Source: Actinomycetota bacterium (lineage in GTDB: Bacteria > Actinomycetota > Thermoleophilia > Gaiellales > Gaiellaceae). Taken from it: a stretch of 12,549 bases of DNA. Where the stretch lies: positions 1 to 12,549 of the forward strand of contig VAYE01000020.1 of the NCBI GenBank assembly GCA_005883235.1. The letters are read 5' to 3'. Within the stretch, counting starts at the first letter, position 1, and every line of letters begins with the position of its first letter. The notes beneath the pieces were generated by a model. It saw nothing but the letters and a program-made list of their open reading frames with translations. It made no database searches and was not told the DNA's origin. Below, in pieces: positions 1-6,830 of this stretch. The position numbers and the translations under genes are program-made.

Positions 1-1137
1 GTGAACGAGCTCCTCGACCGCGGCGGCGAGGCGGGCGACGTGATCGTCAACCTCCACGCCCAGCTGAACATGCTCGCGGGCCTGATGGTGGTCCTCGTCG
101 GGCTCGCGCTGGTGACCCTCGGCGGCAGGGCGCGTGTCGTCGTGACTGCGGTACCGGCCGGGATGGCCGTCTACTACGCCGGGGGCCTCGCGTTCTCGGC
201 GGTGGAGGCGCACCGGGTCGCGGCCGGTCGCTCCTTCGCCGACTCGGTGCGCGCACTCGAGCCGTGGCAGGCGCTCGTCCTCGTCCCGGCGGCGCTCGCC
301 GTCCTGGTCGGCTTCTTCGCCTTCGCCCGGGCGGTCTGGCGGCTGACCGAGCAGCAGCGCGCGGAGGGCCGTGCCGCCATCGCGGCCGCGCCGGGGCTCT
401 ACACGGGGAAGATCCCGAAGCGCGTCCGCCGCCGGAGCCCCGCCGCGCTCGCGGCCTACGAGCTCCCGCTCGGCCTGATGGGCTTTCCGGGCATGGGCTG
501 GCTCTTCGCCGGCTTCCCGTTCACCGCCTCCATCCTCCTCTGCGCCGGGCCGGCGCTCGCCTGGGCGGTGATCCCGATCGCCTTCAGTCCTTTCGGCCAG
601 GGCCCGCTGCGCGACGTCGGCTGGAAGGTCGAGCTCGCGTGGCTCCCGGCGAGCGCGCTCGTCTCGAGCGTCGCCCTCTACCGCGCCCATGCCCGGCGAC
701 GGGCGAAGCTCGAGGGCCGGCCGCCGCGCGGGCGGCGGCGCCTGACCCCGGCGTCGTACCGCGCCCGCGTCGGCCTGGCCGCGGGCGCGATCGCGCTCCT
801 GCTCGTCAGCCTGCCCTTCGTTCCGGCGGTGGCGGGGATCGGCTCGAGCCCGGTTCGTTACAGCTACGAGCGGCACTTCACCCGCGACGTCACGGGCCAG
901 TTCCTCGTCACCGCGCGCGGGCCGGTGAAGCTCTTCGCCTGGGGCGATCCCCAGTCGTCGTACCCGTCGGACGCGCTGCGCCTGCGGAGCGGCGACGTCC
1001 GCTCCCTCCTGGTGCGCGCACCGCAGGTCGACGCGGCGGCCGCGTACCAGCTCTACGACCTCGTGCGCGGCGGCAGCGTACCGCTGCGGGTCGCGCGGCG
1101 CTCGGCGACGGTCCTGTCGCTCGCGCCGACGCGGCGG
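1..1137 (+). CDS. Multi-helix membrane protein with C-terminal extracytoplasmic domain, partial at 5' end and broken at 3' end
   Basis: Function not recognised. Frame 1 is open from base 1, so the true start may lie outside the window; the GTG at base 1 could be the start or an internal valine. About seven hydrophobic helices can be read: residues 14-40, 45-67, 88-112, two between about 152 and 198, 207-226 and 256-280. A soluble tail of about 95 residues follows, containing GPVKLFAWGDPQSSYPSDAL and the stretch YQLYDLVRGGSVPLRV. The first helix contains NLHAQLNMLAGLM, which loosely recalls His-containing helices of heme-copper oxidase-type proteins; this is only a resemblance. Coding character is lost after VLSLAPTRR (about 1125-1137). 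The same frame stays open to 3246, but that part is arginine-rich noise over genes on other frames. The natural C-terminus and stop are not visible, and the sequence jumps directly into the next gene's frame. Confidence 0.6.
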
Positions 1138-1177
1138 CTCGGTCGCGGACGCGCTCCTGCCGCTCGCAGCGGCGCTC

Positions 1178-1837
1178 GTGGCGCTCCTCTTCGCGGCGCG
1201 CCTCGCGTCGTCCGCCGTGCGACGCCCGGCCGGCCAGAAGTGGCTGTGGGCGCTCGGCTTCGCGTTCTTCGCGATTGCGGCCGCGTGCGAGGCGGTCGCG
1301 CATCGCGGCGGGTGGAGCGTGCCGCTCTTCCGGGCCTACTACCTCGCCGGCGGCGTGCTCACCGTCGCCTACCTCGGCGCCGGCTCGGCGTGGCTCCTCT
1401 TGCCGCGGCGCGCTCGCGACGTCATGCTCGGCGCCCTGGGGCTCGCGACGGTCGCCGCCGCGCTCGCCGTGGCCCTCGCACCGGTGGACCCGGCGAAGGT
1501 CGTGAGCGCACCCAGCGCCCGGCCGCCCTCGAACTCGGCGCTCGAGGGCCATGCGTTCCTCTGGGCGATCGGGCTGAACACCTTCGGAACCCTCTTCCTC
1601 GTCGGGGGCTCGCTGTACGCGATCGCGCGCCGTCGCCGGGTCTGGACGAACGTATGGATCGGCGGCGGAGCGCTCGTCGTCGCCCTTGCGACGGGCCTCT
1701 CCCGGACGGGCACGTACTCCCTCGTCTACGCCGGCGAGCTCATCGGGATCACGCTGATGTTCTACGGGTTCACGTGGGCGGGAAAGCCGCAGCCGGCGCC
1801 GGCCCGAACAGCAGCGGTCGGCGCGCGGGCCCGCTAA
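1178..1837 (+). CDS. Seven-helix integral membrane protein, start lost at a sequence junction
   Basis: Conserved-looking membrane protein of unknown function. The first in-frame start codon is the GTG at 1178, but coding sequence clearly reaches back to about 1139 (SVADALLPLAAALVALLFAA), with no start codon before it. The true start was therefore probably lost at the junction with the preceding gene. Seven helices are seen: the one just mentioned, KWLWALGFAFFAIAAACEA, then AYYLAGGVLTVAYLGAGSAW, the stretch after DVMLG, HAFLWAIGLNTFGTLFLVGG, VWIGGGALVVALATGL and LVYAGELIGITLMFYGFTW. Short basic loops (RRPAGQK, ARRRRV) suggest cytoplasmic sides. It ends with TAA at 1835-1837, overlapping by 4 bp the stop of the convergent SIS-domain gene. 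The frame differs from the preceding gene. I read these as two separate proteins whose boundary is damaged, though one frameshifted protein is an alternative. Confidence 0.7.
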   Translation: MALLFAARLASSAVRRPAGQKWLWALGFAFFAIAAACEAVAHRGGWSVPLFRAYYLAGGVLTVAYLGAGSAWLLLPRRARDVMLGALGLATVAAALAVALAPVDPAKVVSAPSARPPSNSALEGHAFLWAIGLNTFGTLFLVGGSLYAIARRRRVWTNVWIGGGALVVALATGLSRTGTYSLVYAGELIGITLMFYGFTWAGKPQPAPARTAAVGARAR

Positions 1838-2922
1838 CGCGCCAAGGTCACTTTCGCGAGCCCCTCGGGCCGGTCCGGGTCGAGGCCTTTCGCACGCGCA
1901 AGAGCCCACGCGAAGAGCTGACCCGGAACGACCGAGAGGAGGGGGGCGTGCAACGCCGAGGGGGGCTTCGGCGTGGGGAGGAGATAGGACGCGCCGGGGA
2001 TCGCGTCGGCGGCGTTGCCGCTCGCGACGATCGTCGCCCCGGCGTCGCGGACCCGTTCCGCGGCCTCGACGACGGCTGCGAGCGAGGCGTCGGCCGAGGC
2101 GATCGTCCACACGGGGAAGAGCGCGTCGAGCGCGGCCACCGGGCCGTGGGCGAGGTCGGTCGCGGTCAGCGGCTCGGCCGCGATGCGGCAGGTCTCGAGG
2201 AGCTTCAGGGCGATCTCGCGTGCGGTCGCGAACTCGGGGCCCCGGCCGATCACGAACATCCGGCCGACGAAGGTGAAGGCGACGGCGATCGGCGGGACGA
2301 GCTGCTCGAGCCTCGGGATCAGGTCTTCCATCTGGCCGCTCACGACGCGCAGGCTCTCGGCGAAGCGGCGGCCCTCGCCCGCGGCGTGGGCGGCGAGCAG
2401 CCCGAGGGCCGCGACCTGGTTCAGGTACGTCTTCGTCGCCGCGACCGACCGCTCCGTCCCGGCGCCGAGCGGAAGCACCGCCTCCGCCTCGCCGGCCAGG
2501 TTGGAGGCCGGCTCGTTCGTAAGCGCCACGGTGAACGCGCCGGTCGACCGGGCGCGGCCCAGGTAGTCGACGACGTCGATCGTGCGGCCCGACTGGGAGA
2601 GCGCGATCGCCGTCGAGCCGGCCATCTCGATCTCCGCGCCGTAGTAGACGGAGAGTGTGATCGAGTCTCGCAGCGCGGTCCAGCCGGGGAGGAGGCCGAA
2701 GGCGTAGACGCCATAGGCGGCCGCGTTGTCGGAGGAGCCGTGGCCGACCATCCGCACGGTCGTGGCGCCGCGGTCGCGCGCTGTGGCCGCGACCCGCGCG
2801 TACTCGCGCTCGTGCTCGAGCAGCGAGCGGAGGGCCTGCGGCTGCTCGCGGATCTCCGCGAGGAGGTGAGCGCCAGGCTCGGCGGCGGCGCGTGCGCCCG
2901 CGGCAGGCTCAGGCGACGACAC
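1834..2922 (-). CDS. SIS-domain amino-sugar isomerase/deaminase (GlmS isomerase-domain/AgaS-like)
   Basis: A 362-residue protein with two sugar-isomerase (SIS) domains, corresponding to the C-terminal half of glucosamine-6-phosphate synthase without the glutaminase half. Visible motifs: VGHGSSDNAA (59-68), ALSQSGRTIDVV (107-118, phosphate-binding SQSG), GAGTERSVAATKTY (matching AGxExxVAsTK), GRGPEFATAREIALKLLE (catalytic-Glu helix), DLAHGPVAAL (His of the HGP motif) and a C-terminal GLAKVTLA carrying the lysine equivalent to the GlmS active-site lysine. Family knowledge: stand-alone proteins of this kind (AgaS, GlmD) deaminate or isomerise GlcN-6-P or GalN-6-P to a keto-sugar phosphate. Coming after murQ and nagA with no NagB present, it most likely converts GlcN-6-P to Fru-6-P. 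The GTG start at 2922 overlaps the nagA stop by 14 bp, suggesting translational coupling. Length and motifs look complete. Exact substrate is inferred. Confidence 0.87.
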   Translation of the reverse strand: MSSPEPAAGARAAAEPGAHLLAEIREQPQALRSLLEHEREYARVAATARDRGATTVRMVGHGSSDNAAAYGVYAFGLLPGWTALRDSITLSVYYGAEIEMAGSTAIALSQSGRTIDVVDYLGRARSTGAFTVALTNEPASNLAGEAEAVLPLGAGTERSVAATKTYLNQVAALGLLAAHAAGEGRRFAESLRVVSGQMEDLIPRLEQLVPPIAVAFTFVGRMFVIGRGPEFATAREIALKLLETCRIAAEPLTATDLAHGPVAALDALFPVWTIASADASLAAVVEAAERVRDAGATIVASGNAADAIPGASYLLPTPKPPSALHAPLLSVVPGQLFAWALARAKGLDPDRPEGLAKVTLAR

Positions 2923-4009
2923 GCGCCTCCCCGCCGACGAAGACGCGGTCGATCCGGAGGTTGTCGTCGAGCACGACGACGTCGGCCGGCAGACCGGCGT
3001 CGAGGCGACCGACAGTCGAGATTCCGACGACGCGCGCGGGCACCGTGCTCGCTGCCTCGAGCGCCTGCGCCAGCGGGACGCCCAGCGCGTGCAGGTTCCT
3101 TACCGCGTCGATCATCGTCAGCATGCTCCCGGCGAGCACGCCGTCGGGCCCGCGGACGACGCCGTCGCGGAAAGTCACCTCGAGGCTGCCCAGGCTGTAC
3201 GAGCCGTTGCTCATGCCGGTCCCGGCGCCCGCGAACGCGTCGGTGACGAGGGCGAGCCGACCGGTGGCCGCGCGCCAGACGATCCGCGCCGTCTCCGGGG
3301 CGAGATGCACGCCGTCCAGGATGATCTGGACGATCACGTCGTCCCGCGCGAGCGCCGCGCCGGCGATGCCGGGATCGCGGTGGCGGAACGGGCGCATGGC
3401 GTTGAAGAGGTGCGTCACCGTGCGGACGCCGAGCTCGAAGGCCGCCTCGGCCTCCTCGGCGGTCGCGTTGGTGTGGCCGCACGAGACGGTGATCCCGTGG
3501 TCGTGGAGGAGCTCGATGAGCGCGTCGGCGCCGGCGAGCTCGGGGGCGAGCGTGACGAGGCGGATCGGGCCGGCCGCGAGCAGCCGCTCGAGGAGCGCAG
3601 GATCGGGATCGCGCCGCGCCTCGGGTGGATGCGTGCCGAGGCGGCTCGGCGCGAGGAACGGTCCTTCGAGGTGGACGCCGAGGATCCGCGGCCCCTCGGC
3701 GATCACCGGCACCGCCGCAAGAGCCGCGACGAGATCGTCCTCGGGCGCGCTGATGAAGGTCGGCAGGTACGAGGTCACGCCGGTCTCGAGGAGTGCCTCG
3801 CCCGCCCGTCGATAGCCGTCCGTGTCCGCCTCCAGCAGGTCGACGCCGCCGAAGCCGTTCACCTGGAGGTCGACGAAGCCCGGCGCAGCGACGCCGCGGC
3901 CGTTCGCCGACGCGAGGCCGTAGCCGGCCAGCGTGCCGTCGTCGGAGAGCTCGACGTCGCCGGGGACGAGCTCGCCGTCGACGACCGCGGCCTCGACGCC
4001 GAGCCTCAT
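2909..4009 (-). CDS. nagA: N-acetylglucosamine-6-phosphate deacetylase
   Basis: A 366-residue amidohydrolase that hydrolyses GlcNAc-6-P to GlcN-6-P and acetate in the cytoplasm. Motifs in order: PGFVDLQVNGFGGVDL (43-58), with the Q-x-N form also found in E. coli NagA in place of the usual HxH metal motif; HLEGPF (113-118, metal-binding Glu115); SCGHTNA (His179); THLFNAM (His200); ILDGVH (230-235); LVTDAF (catalytic Asp257); and PDGVLAGSMLTM. The C-terminal GRLDAGLPADVVVLDD is the usual beta-sandwich return strand. The open frame extends further upstream in arginine-rich shadow, but the ATG at 4007-4009 is the right start: it shares ATGA with the murQ stop, and the protein begins there at normal family length. 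It is the middle gene of murQ-nagA-SIS and takes the product of MurQ. No missing residues are apparent. Confidence 0.95.
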   Translation of the reverse strand: MRLGVEAAVVDGELVPGDVELSDDGTLAGYGLASANGRGVAAPGFVDLQVNGFGGVDLLEADTDGYRRAGEALLETGVTSYLPTFISAPEDDLVAALAAVPVIAEGPRILGVHLEGPFLAPSRLGTHPPEARRDPDPALLERLLAAGPIRLVTLAPELAGADALIELLHDHGITVSCGHTNATAEEAEAAFELGVRTVTHLFNAMRPFRHRDPGIAGAALARDDVIVQIILDGVHLAPETARIVWRAATGRLALVTDAFAGAGTGMSNGSYSLGSLEVTFRDGVVRGPDGVLAGSMLTMIDAVRNLHALGVPLAQALEAASTVPARVVGISTVGRLDAGLPADVVVLDDNLRIDRVFVGGEARVVA

Positions 4010-4914
4010 CGGGAGACCGCGTTTCTGATGCTGCCGCCCGCCTCGGCGAGCCGAGCCCGCGCCGCCTCGGCGTCGACGCCGGCAAGGAGCGAGACGATCG
4101 CGACCTTCGCGCTCCCCTGCGCCTCTTCGAGCGCGTGGTCGGCCTCGTCCTCGGAAGCGCCCGTCGCCTGACGCACGATGCGCCGGACCCGCTCGCGCAG
4201 CTTCTCGTTCGTCGCGTGGACGTCGACCATGAGGTCGCCGTACGTCTTGCCGAGGCGGATCATCGAGACGGTCGAGATCGTGTTGAGGACGAGCTTCTGC
4301 GCGGTTCCCGCCTTGAGCCGGGTGGAGCCCGCGAGGAACTCCGGGCCGACGACGACGGCGATCTCTTGGTCGGCGAGCCGCGCGAGTTCCGAGTCCGGGA
4401 CGGAGACGAGCGCCACCGTCAGCGCGCCGGCGTCGGTCGCGGCGCGGAGTGCGCCGAGGACGTACGGCGTGCGGCCGCTCGCGCTGACCCCGACGACGGC
4501 GTCGGCCTCCCCGAGGCCGAGCGCCGCCGTCTCGCTCGCTCCCGCCTCGGCGTCGTCCTCCGCCGCCTCCTGCTCCGCCGGCGCCGCGGCGAGGCCGCCC
4601 GCGAGGAGCGCCACCACCTGCCCCGGCTCCGTCGAGAAGGTCGACTCGCACTCGGCCGCGTCGAGAGCGGCGATCCGCCCCGACGAGCCGGCGCCGACGT
4701 AGATCAGTCGGCCGCCGCGCGCCAGACGCGCCACGATCGCCTCGATCGCAGCGGCGACCTGCGGCTGCGCGGCGTTAACCGCGGCCGGCACGCCCGCGTC
4801 CTGCCGGTTCATCAGCTCGACCAGTTCGTCCGTCGAGCGAAGGTCGTGGTCAGCACCGGTCGCCGCCCGGGCCTCGGTCACCAGCTCGTCGAGGGCCTTC
4901 GGCTCGGTCACCAC
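4006..4914 (-). CDS. murQ: N-acetylmuramic acid 6-phosphate etherase
   Basis: A 302-residue SIS-fold lyase that removes D-lactate from MurNAc-6-P to give GlcNAc-6-P, the entry step of peptidoglycan-sugar salvage. Visible family motifs: ELMNRQDAGVPAAV (matching iNxeDxxVaxAV); IYVGAGSSGRIAALDAAECE (71-90), the phosphate loop plus acidic active-site segment; EAAEDDAEAG (116 onward, the second acidic motif); VVGVSASGRTPYVLGAL; and GPEFLAGSTRLKAGTAQK, followed by KTYGDLMVDVHATNEKLRER. Length is normal. Start: GTG at 4914 or the adjacent GTG at 4911. A well-formed promoter has its -10 box ending at 4921, so transcription should begin at about 4914 and the mRNA is probably leaderless. First gene of the minus-strand operon; its stop overlaps nagA by 4 bp. 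An operator overlaps its -35 box, so control by the neighbouring GntR protein is likely. Confidence 0.95.
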   Translation of the reverse strand: MVTEPKALDELVTEARAATGADHDLRSTDELVELMNRQDAGVPAAVNAAQPQVAAAIEAIVARLARGGRLIYVGAGSSGRIAALDAAECESTFSTEPGQVVALLAGGLAAAPAEQEAAEDDAEAGASETAALGLGEADAVVGVSASGRTPYVLGALRAATDAGALTVALVSVPDSELARLADQEIAVVVGPEFLAGSTRLKAGTAQKLVLNTISTVSMIRLGKTYGDLMVDVHATNEKLRERVRRIVRQATGASEDEADHALEEAQGSAKVAIVSLLAGVDAEAARARLAEAGGSIRNAVSR

Positions 4915-4920
4915 GCGGGC

Positions 4921-4950
4921 AGTCTACGCGTCTTCACCCAAGGTGGTCAA
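4921..4950 (-). promoter_or_regulatory. Predicted murQ operon promoter (leaderless)
   Basis: On the minus strand, TTGACC (4950 to 4945) is the -35 box and TAGACT (4926 to 4921) the -10 box, 18 bp apart. The expected start site, about 7 bp beyond the -10 box, falls at the murQ GTG (4914), leaving no room for a ribosome-binding site. The -35 box lies inside the operator at 4944-4955, so a bound repressor would block RNA polymerase. Confidence 0.6.
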
Positions 4951-4955
4951 TACCA
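4944..4955. promoter_or_regulatory. GntR/DasR-like operator 1 (divergent promoter region)
   Basis: TGGTCAATACCA, an inverted repeat of form TGGT-N4-ACCA, matches the core of Streptomyces DasR dre sites (TGGTCTAGACCA) as I know them. It covers the murQ -35 box and lies about 27 bp upstream of the -35 box of the ATPase operon, so one bound dimer could affect both directions. The same spacing recurs at four further sites around the local gntR gene. Confidence 0.65.
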
Positions 4956-4976
4956 TTTGTGGCGAACCTGTGTCTT

Positions 4977-5003
4977 TGGTCTTGCTTTTCGGCGCAACTG
5001 GTC
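4977..5003 (+). promoter_or_regulatory. Two TGGTC half-sites within the transporter promoter
   Basis: TGGTC occurs at 4977-4981 and again at 4999-5003, in the same orientation as the left arm of operator 1 (TGGTC at 4944). Start-to-start distances are 33 and 22 bp, close to three and two turns of the helix. One abuts the -35 box and the other lies just before the -10 box. They lack the ACCA right arm, so they are at best weak half-sites. Confidence 0.3.
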
Positions 5004-5010
5004 CTATGCT
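4982..5010 (+). promoter_or_regulatory. Predicted promoter of the ABC transporter operon
   Basis: TTGCTT (4982-4987) and TATGCT (5005-5010) with a 17-bp spacer form a good sigma-A/HrdB-type promoter. The start site is expected near 5017, only about 8 nt before the ATG at 5025, so the transcript is nearly leaderless. A GGAG at 5014-5017 might serve as a ribosome-binding site only if transcription starts further upstream. Confidence 0.5.
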
Positions 5011-5024
5011 CCCCGGAGTCGTCG

Positions 5025-6137
5025 ATGGCCCAGATCGAGCTCGAGCACCTCACCAAGGTCTTCCAGGGCGGGACCCTCGCCGTCGAGGACGTGAACCTGC
5101 GCGTCGAGGACGGCGAGTTCATGGTCCTCGTCGGCCCGTCGGGCTGCGGGAAGTCGACGCTGCTGCGGATGATCGCCGGTCTCGAGGAGGTCACGGACGG
5201 GCACATCCGCGTGGGCGGGCGCGACGTCACCGACCTCGCGCCGCGGCGGCGCGACGTGGCGATGGTCTTCCAGAGCTACGCGCTCTACCCGCACATGTCG
5301 GTGCGGCAGAACATCGGCTACGGCCTGAAGGTCCGCAAGACGCCGAAGGCCGAGACGAAGCGCCGCGTCGAGGAGGTCGCGGGGCTGCTCGGCCTCGACG
5401 AGCTCCTCGACCGCAGGCCCGCGCAGCTCTCCGGCGGCCAGCGCCAGCGCGTCGCGATGGGCCGCGCGATCGTGCGCGAGCCCCAGGCGTTCCTGATGGA
5501 CGAGCCGCTCTCGAACCTCGACGCGAAGCTCCGCGTCGGCGTGCGCGCCTCGCTCGCCCAGCTCCATGCGCGGCTCGGCGTGACGACGGTCTACGTCACG
5601 CACGACCAGACCGAGGCGATGACGCTCGGCCAGCGCGTCGCCGTCATGCGCGACGGTCGGATGAACCTCGTCGAGGCGCGGATCGACGGCGACGATGCGG
5701 TCTTCGGCCAGTTCCGCGTCCCGCTCGACCCGCGCCGAAGGCCGCCGCGCGACGCGCGCTCCGTCGTCCTCGGCATGCGACCGGAGAGCTTCGAGGACTC
5801 CGCCTTCGCGCCGCCCGAGATCCCGCGCATCGAGTCCGAGATCGAGGTGCTCGAGGAGCTCGGCTCCGACGTCCACGTCTTCTTCCACGTCGACGCGCCG
5901 CGGATCGGCACGGAGGCGCTCGTCGAGGCGAGCGAGGACGACGCCACGCTGCTCGTCGAGGAGAAGGCGCTCTTCAATGCGCGCGTCGACCCGCGCACGA
6001 AGGCCGAGATCGGCAGTCGGTTGCGCCTTGCCCTCGACCCACACCGGTTCCACTTCTTCGACCCGAAGACGGGGAAGAGCCTGCTGGCTGCGTCACCCGT
6101 GCCCGAGCCCGAGCCAGAGGTGGTCTTGACCACGTGA
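5025..6137 (+). CDS. Sugar ABC transporter ATP-binding protein (UgpC/MsmK/MalK type), with apparent internal in-frame deletion
   Basis: Cytoplasmic ATPase of a carbohydrate importer, 370 residues as sequenced. Walker A GPSGCGKST (37-45), Q-loop Gln83 in VFQSYALYPH, signature LSGGQ (135-139), Walker B FLMDE (156-160), D-loop SNLD and switch His193 in VTHDQTEAM are all present. The C-terminal regulatory (OB-fold) part follows, including GMRPESF. The ATG at 5025 starts the protein at the usual place (MAQIELEHLTKVF); the frame extends to 4959, but that stretch is intergenic. Oddity: MRDGR (208-212) runs straight into MNLVEARI. In this family these are normally separated by about 25-30 residues of the type xQQVGTPxxLYxxPxNxFVAGFIGSP, so an in-frame block appears missing at about 5660. 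It overlaps gntR by 4 bp (GTGA). MsiK-like proteins can serve several transporters, so partners are inferred from the operon. Confidence 0.88.
   Translation: MAQIELEHLTKVFQGGTLAVEDVNLRVEDGEFMVLVGPSGCGKSTLLRMIAGLEEVTDGHIRVGGRDVTDLAPRRRDVAMVFQSYALYPHMSVRQNIGYGLKVRKTPKAETKRRVEEVAGLLGLDELLDRRPAQLSGGQRQRVAMGRAIVREPQAFLMDEPLSNLDAKLRVGVRASLAQLHARLGVTTVYVTHDQTEAMTLGQRVAVMRDGRMNLVEARIDGDDAVFGQFRVPLDPRRRPPRDARSVVLGMRPESFEDSAFAPPEIPRIESEIEVLEELGSDVHVFFHVDAPRIGTEALVEASEDDATLLVEEKALFNARVDPRTKAEIGSRLRLALDPHRFHFFDPKTGKSLLAASPVPEPEPEVVLTT
6120..6133. promoter_or_regulatory. GntR/DasR-like operator 2, at the ATPase/gntR junction
   Basis: GTGGTC-TT-GACCAC is a perfect 6+2+6 inverted repeat containing the core TGGTCTTGACCA (6121-6132). 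It lies within the last codons of the ATPase gene and ends one base before the gntR GTG start (6134). It is the most symmetric of the copies. It could mediate autoregulation, for example as a roadblock to readthrough. Confidence 0.65.
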
Positions 6138-6746
6138 CGAAGCAGGCCGAGACCCGCGACCGCGTGCTCGACCTGATCGAGCAGCTCGGCGTGGGCGAGT
6201 CGATCCCCTCCGAGCGGCAGCTCAGCGCCAACCTCGGGGTGTCGCGCCTGACCGTGCGCGCTGCGCTCGACGAGCTCGTCCGCGAGGGCTACCTCGTACG
6301 GCGGCGCGGCTCCGGCACCTTCGTCAGCGAGCCGAAGATCGCCCTCCGAGGCGGTCGTCGTCGCGAAGCGGCTTCGGCTCGCCGACCGCGAGACGATGGC
6401 GATCGAGACGCTGCACGTGCGGGAATCGCTCGTGCCGGGCCTCACGGCCGCGGAGCTCGAGGAAGGCTCGTTCTACGCCCTCCTGCGCGACCGCTACGGC
6501 GTCGTCGTCGCCGGCGGGATCCAGACGATCGAGCCGACCGTGACGAACGAGGAGGAGTCGGCGGCGCTCGGCGTGCCGCTCCACTCGCCGGCCTTCCTCT
6601 TCGAGCGCTTCAGCCGCAACGAGGCCGGCGAGATCGTCGAGTTCGTCCAGTCGACCTACCGCGGCGACCGCTACCGGATCGTCACCGACCTCTCCGGAAG
6701 CGTCGAGATGCACCGGCCGCAGGCCCTCGTCGCACGTGGCTCGTGA
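6134..6746 (+). CDS. GntR-family transcriptional regulator (HutC/DasR-like, UTRA domain), frame broken as sequenced
   Basis: Probable sugar-phosphate-responsive repressor of this regulon. The GTG start at 6134 overlaps the ATPase stop (GTGA). Residues 5-68 form a winged helix-turn-helix: IPSERQLSANLGVSRLTVRA, then LDELVREGYLVRRRGSGTFV. After EPKIA (about 6343) the frame turns to arginine-rich noise. Coding resumes one frame over from about 6342 (PSEAVVVAKRLRLADRETMA) and continues to TGA at 6744-6746 with typical UTRA ligand-domain sequence (SFYALLRDRYGVVVAGGIQT; VPLHSPAFLFERFSRNEAGE; YRGDRYRIV). By comparison with the family, about 35-45 residues linking the two domains are missing, plus a frame change, so a block of about 3n+2 nt appears lost. 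DasR-type regulators bind GlcN-6-P or GlcNAc-6-P; that fits this locus but is inference. The second half alone could be mistaken for a 116-residue protein starting at 6396. Confidence 0.82.
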
Positions 6747-6754
6747 CGCGCGCG

Positions 6755-6766
6755 TGGTCTAGCCCA
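6755..6766. promoter_or_regulatory. GntR/DasR-like operator 3, upstream of the binding-protein gene
   Basis: TGGTCTAGCCCA differs from the dre core TGGTCTAGACCA at one position and is followed by CT as in longer dre sites. It lies just after the gntR stop, about 25 bp upstream of the -35 box of the binding-protein promoter. Confidence 0.5.
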
Positions 6767-6785
6767 CTGCGCGGCACGGCGAAAT

Positions 6786-6820
6786 TGGTCTTGACAACCA
6801 CTACCGGAATGTGCCAATGT
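6786..6820 (+). promoter_or_regulatory. Promoter of the binding-protein gene with overlapping operator 4
   Basis: TGGTCTTGACAA (6786-6797) matches operator 2 (TGGTCTTGACCA) at 11 of 12 positions and contains a perfect -35 box TTGACA (6791-6796). The -10 box is unclear; CAATGT at 6815-6820 (18-bp spacer) is the best candidate and is weak. A separate promoter before the binding protein is common in sugar ABC operons, where that subunit is needed in excess. Confidence 0.5.
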
Positions 6821-6830
6821 CCGCGCCGTG

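Noticed and set aside
908..2110. 400-residue minus-strand frame antisense to the membrane proteins
   Set aside because: Composition is typical of antisense shadow (Arg, Pro, Gly runs) with no motif; the plus strand has clear membrane helices.
1140..3246. Long plus-strand open frame continuing the first gene over the SIS and nagA genes
   Set aside because: After about 1137 the translation is arginine/glycine-rich and lacks family features; the minus strand carries clear SIS and NagA motifs here. It is open only because stop codons are rare at this GC content.
5004..6053. 349-residue minus-strand frame opposite the ATPase
   Set aside because: It is the antisense of Walker A, signature and Walker B coding sequence, rich in D/E/R/H, with no recognisable domain.
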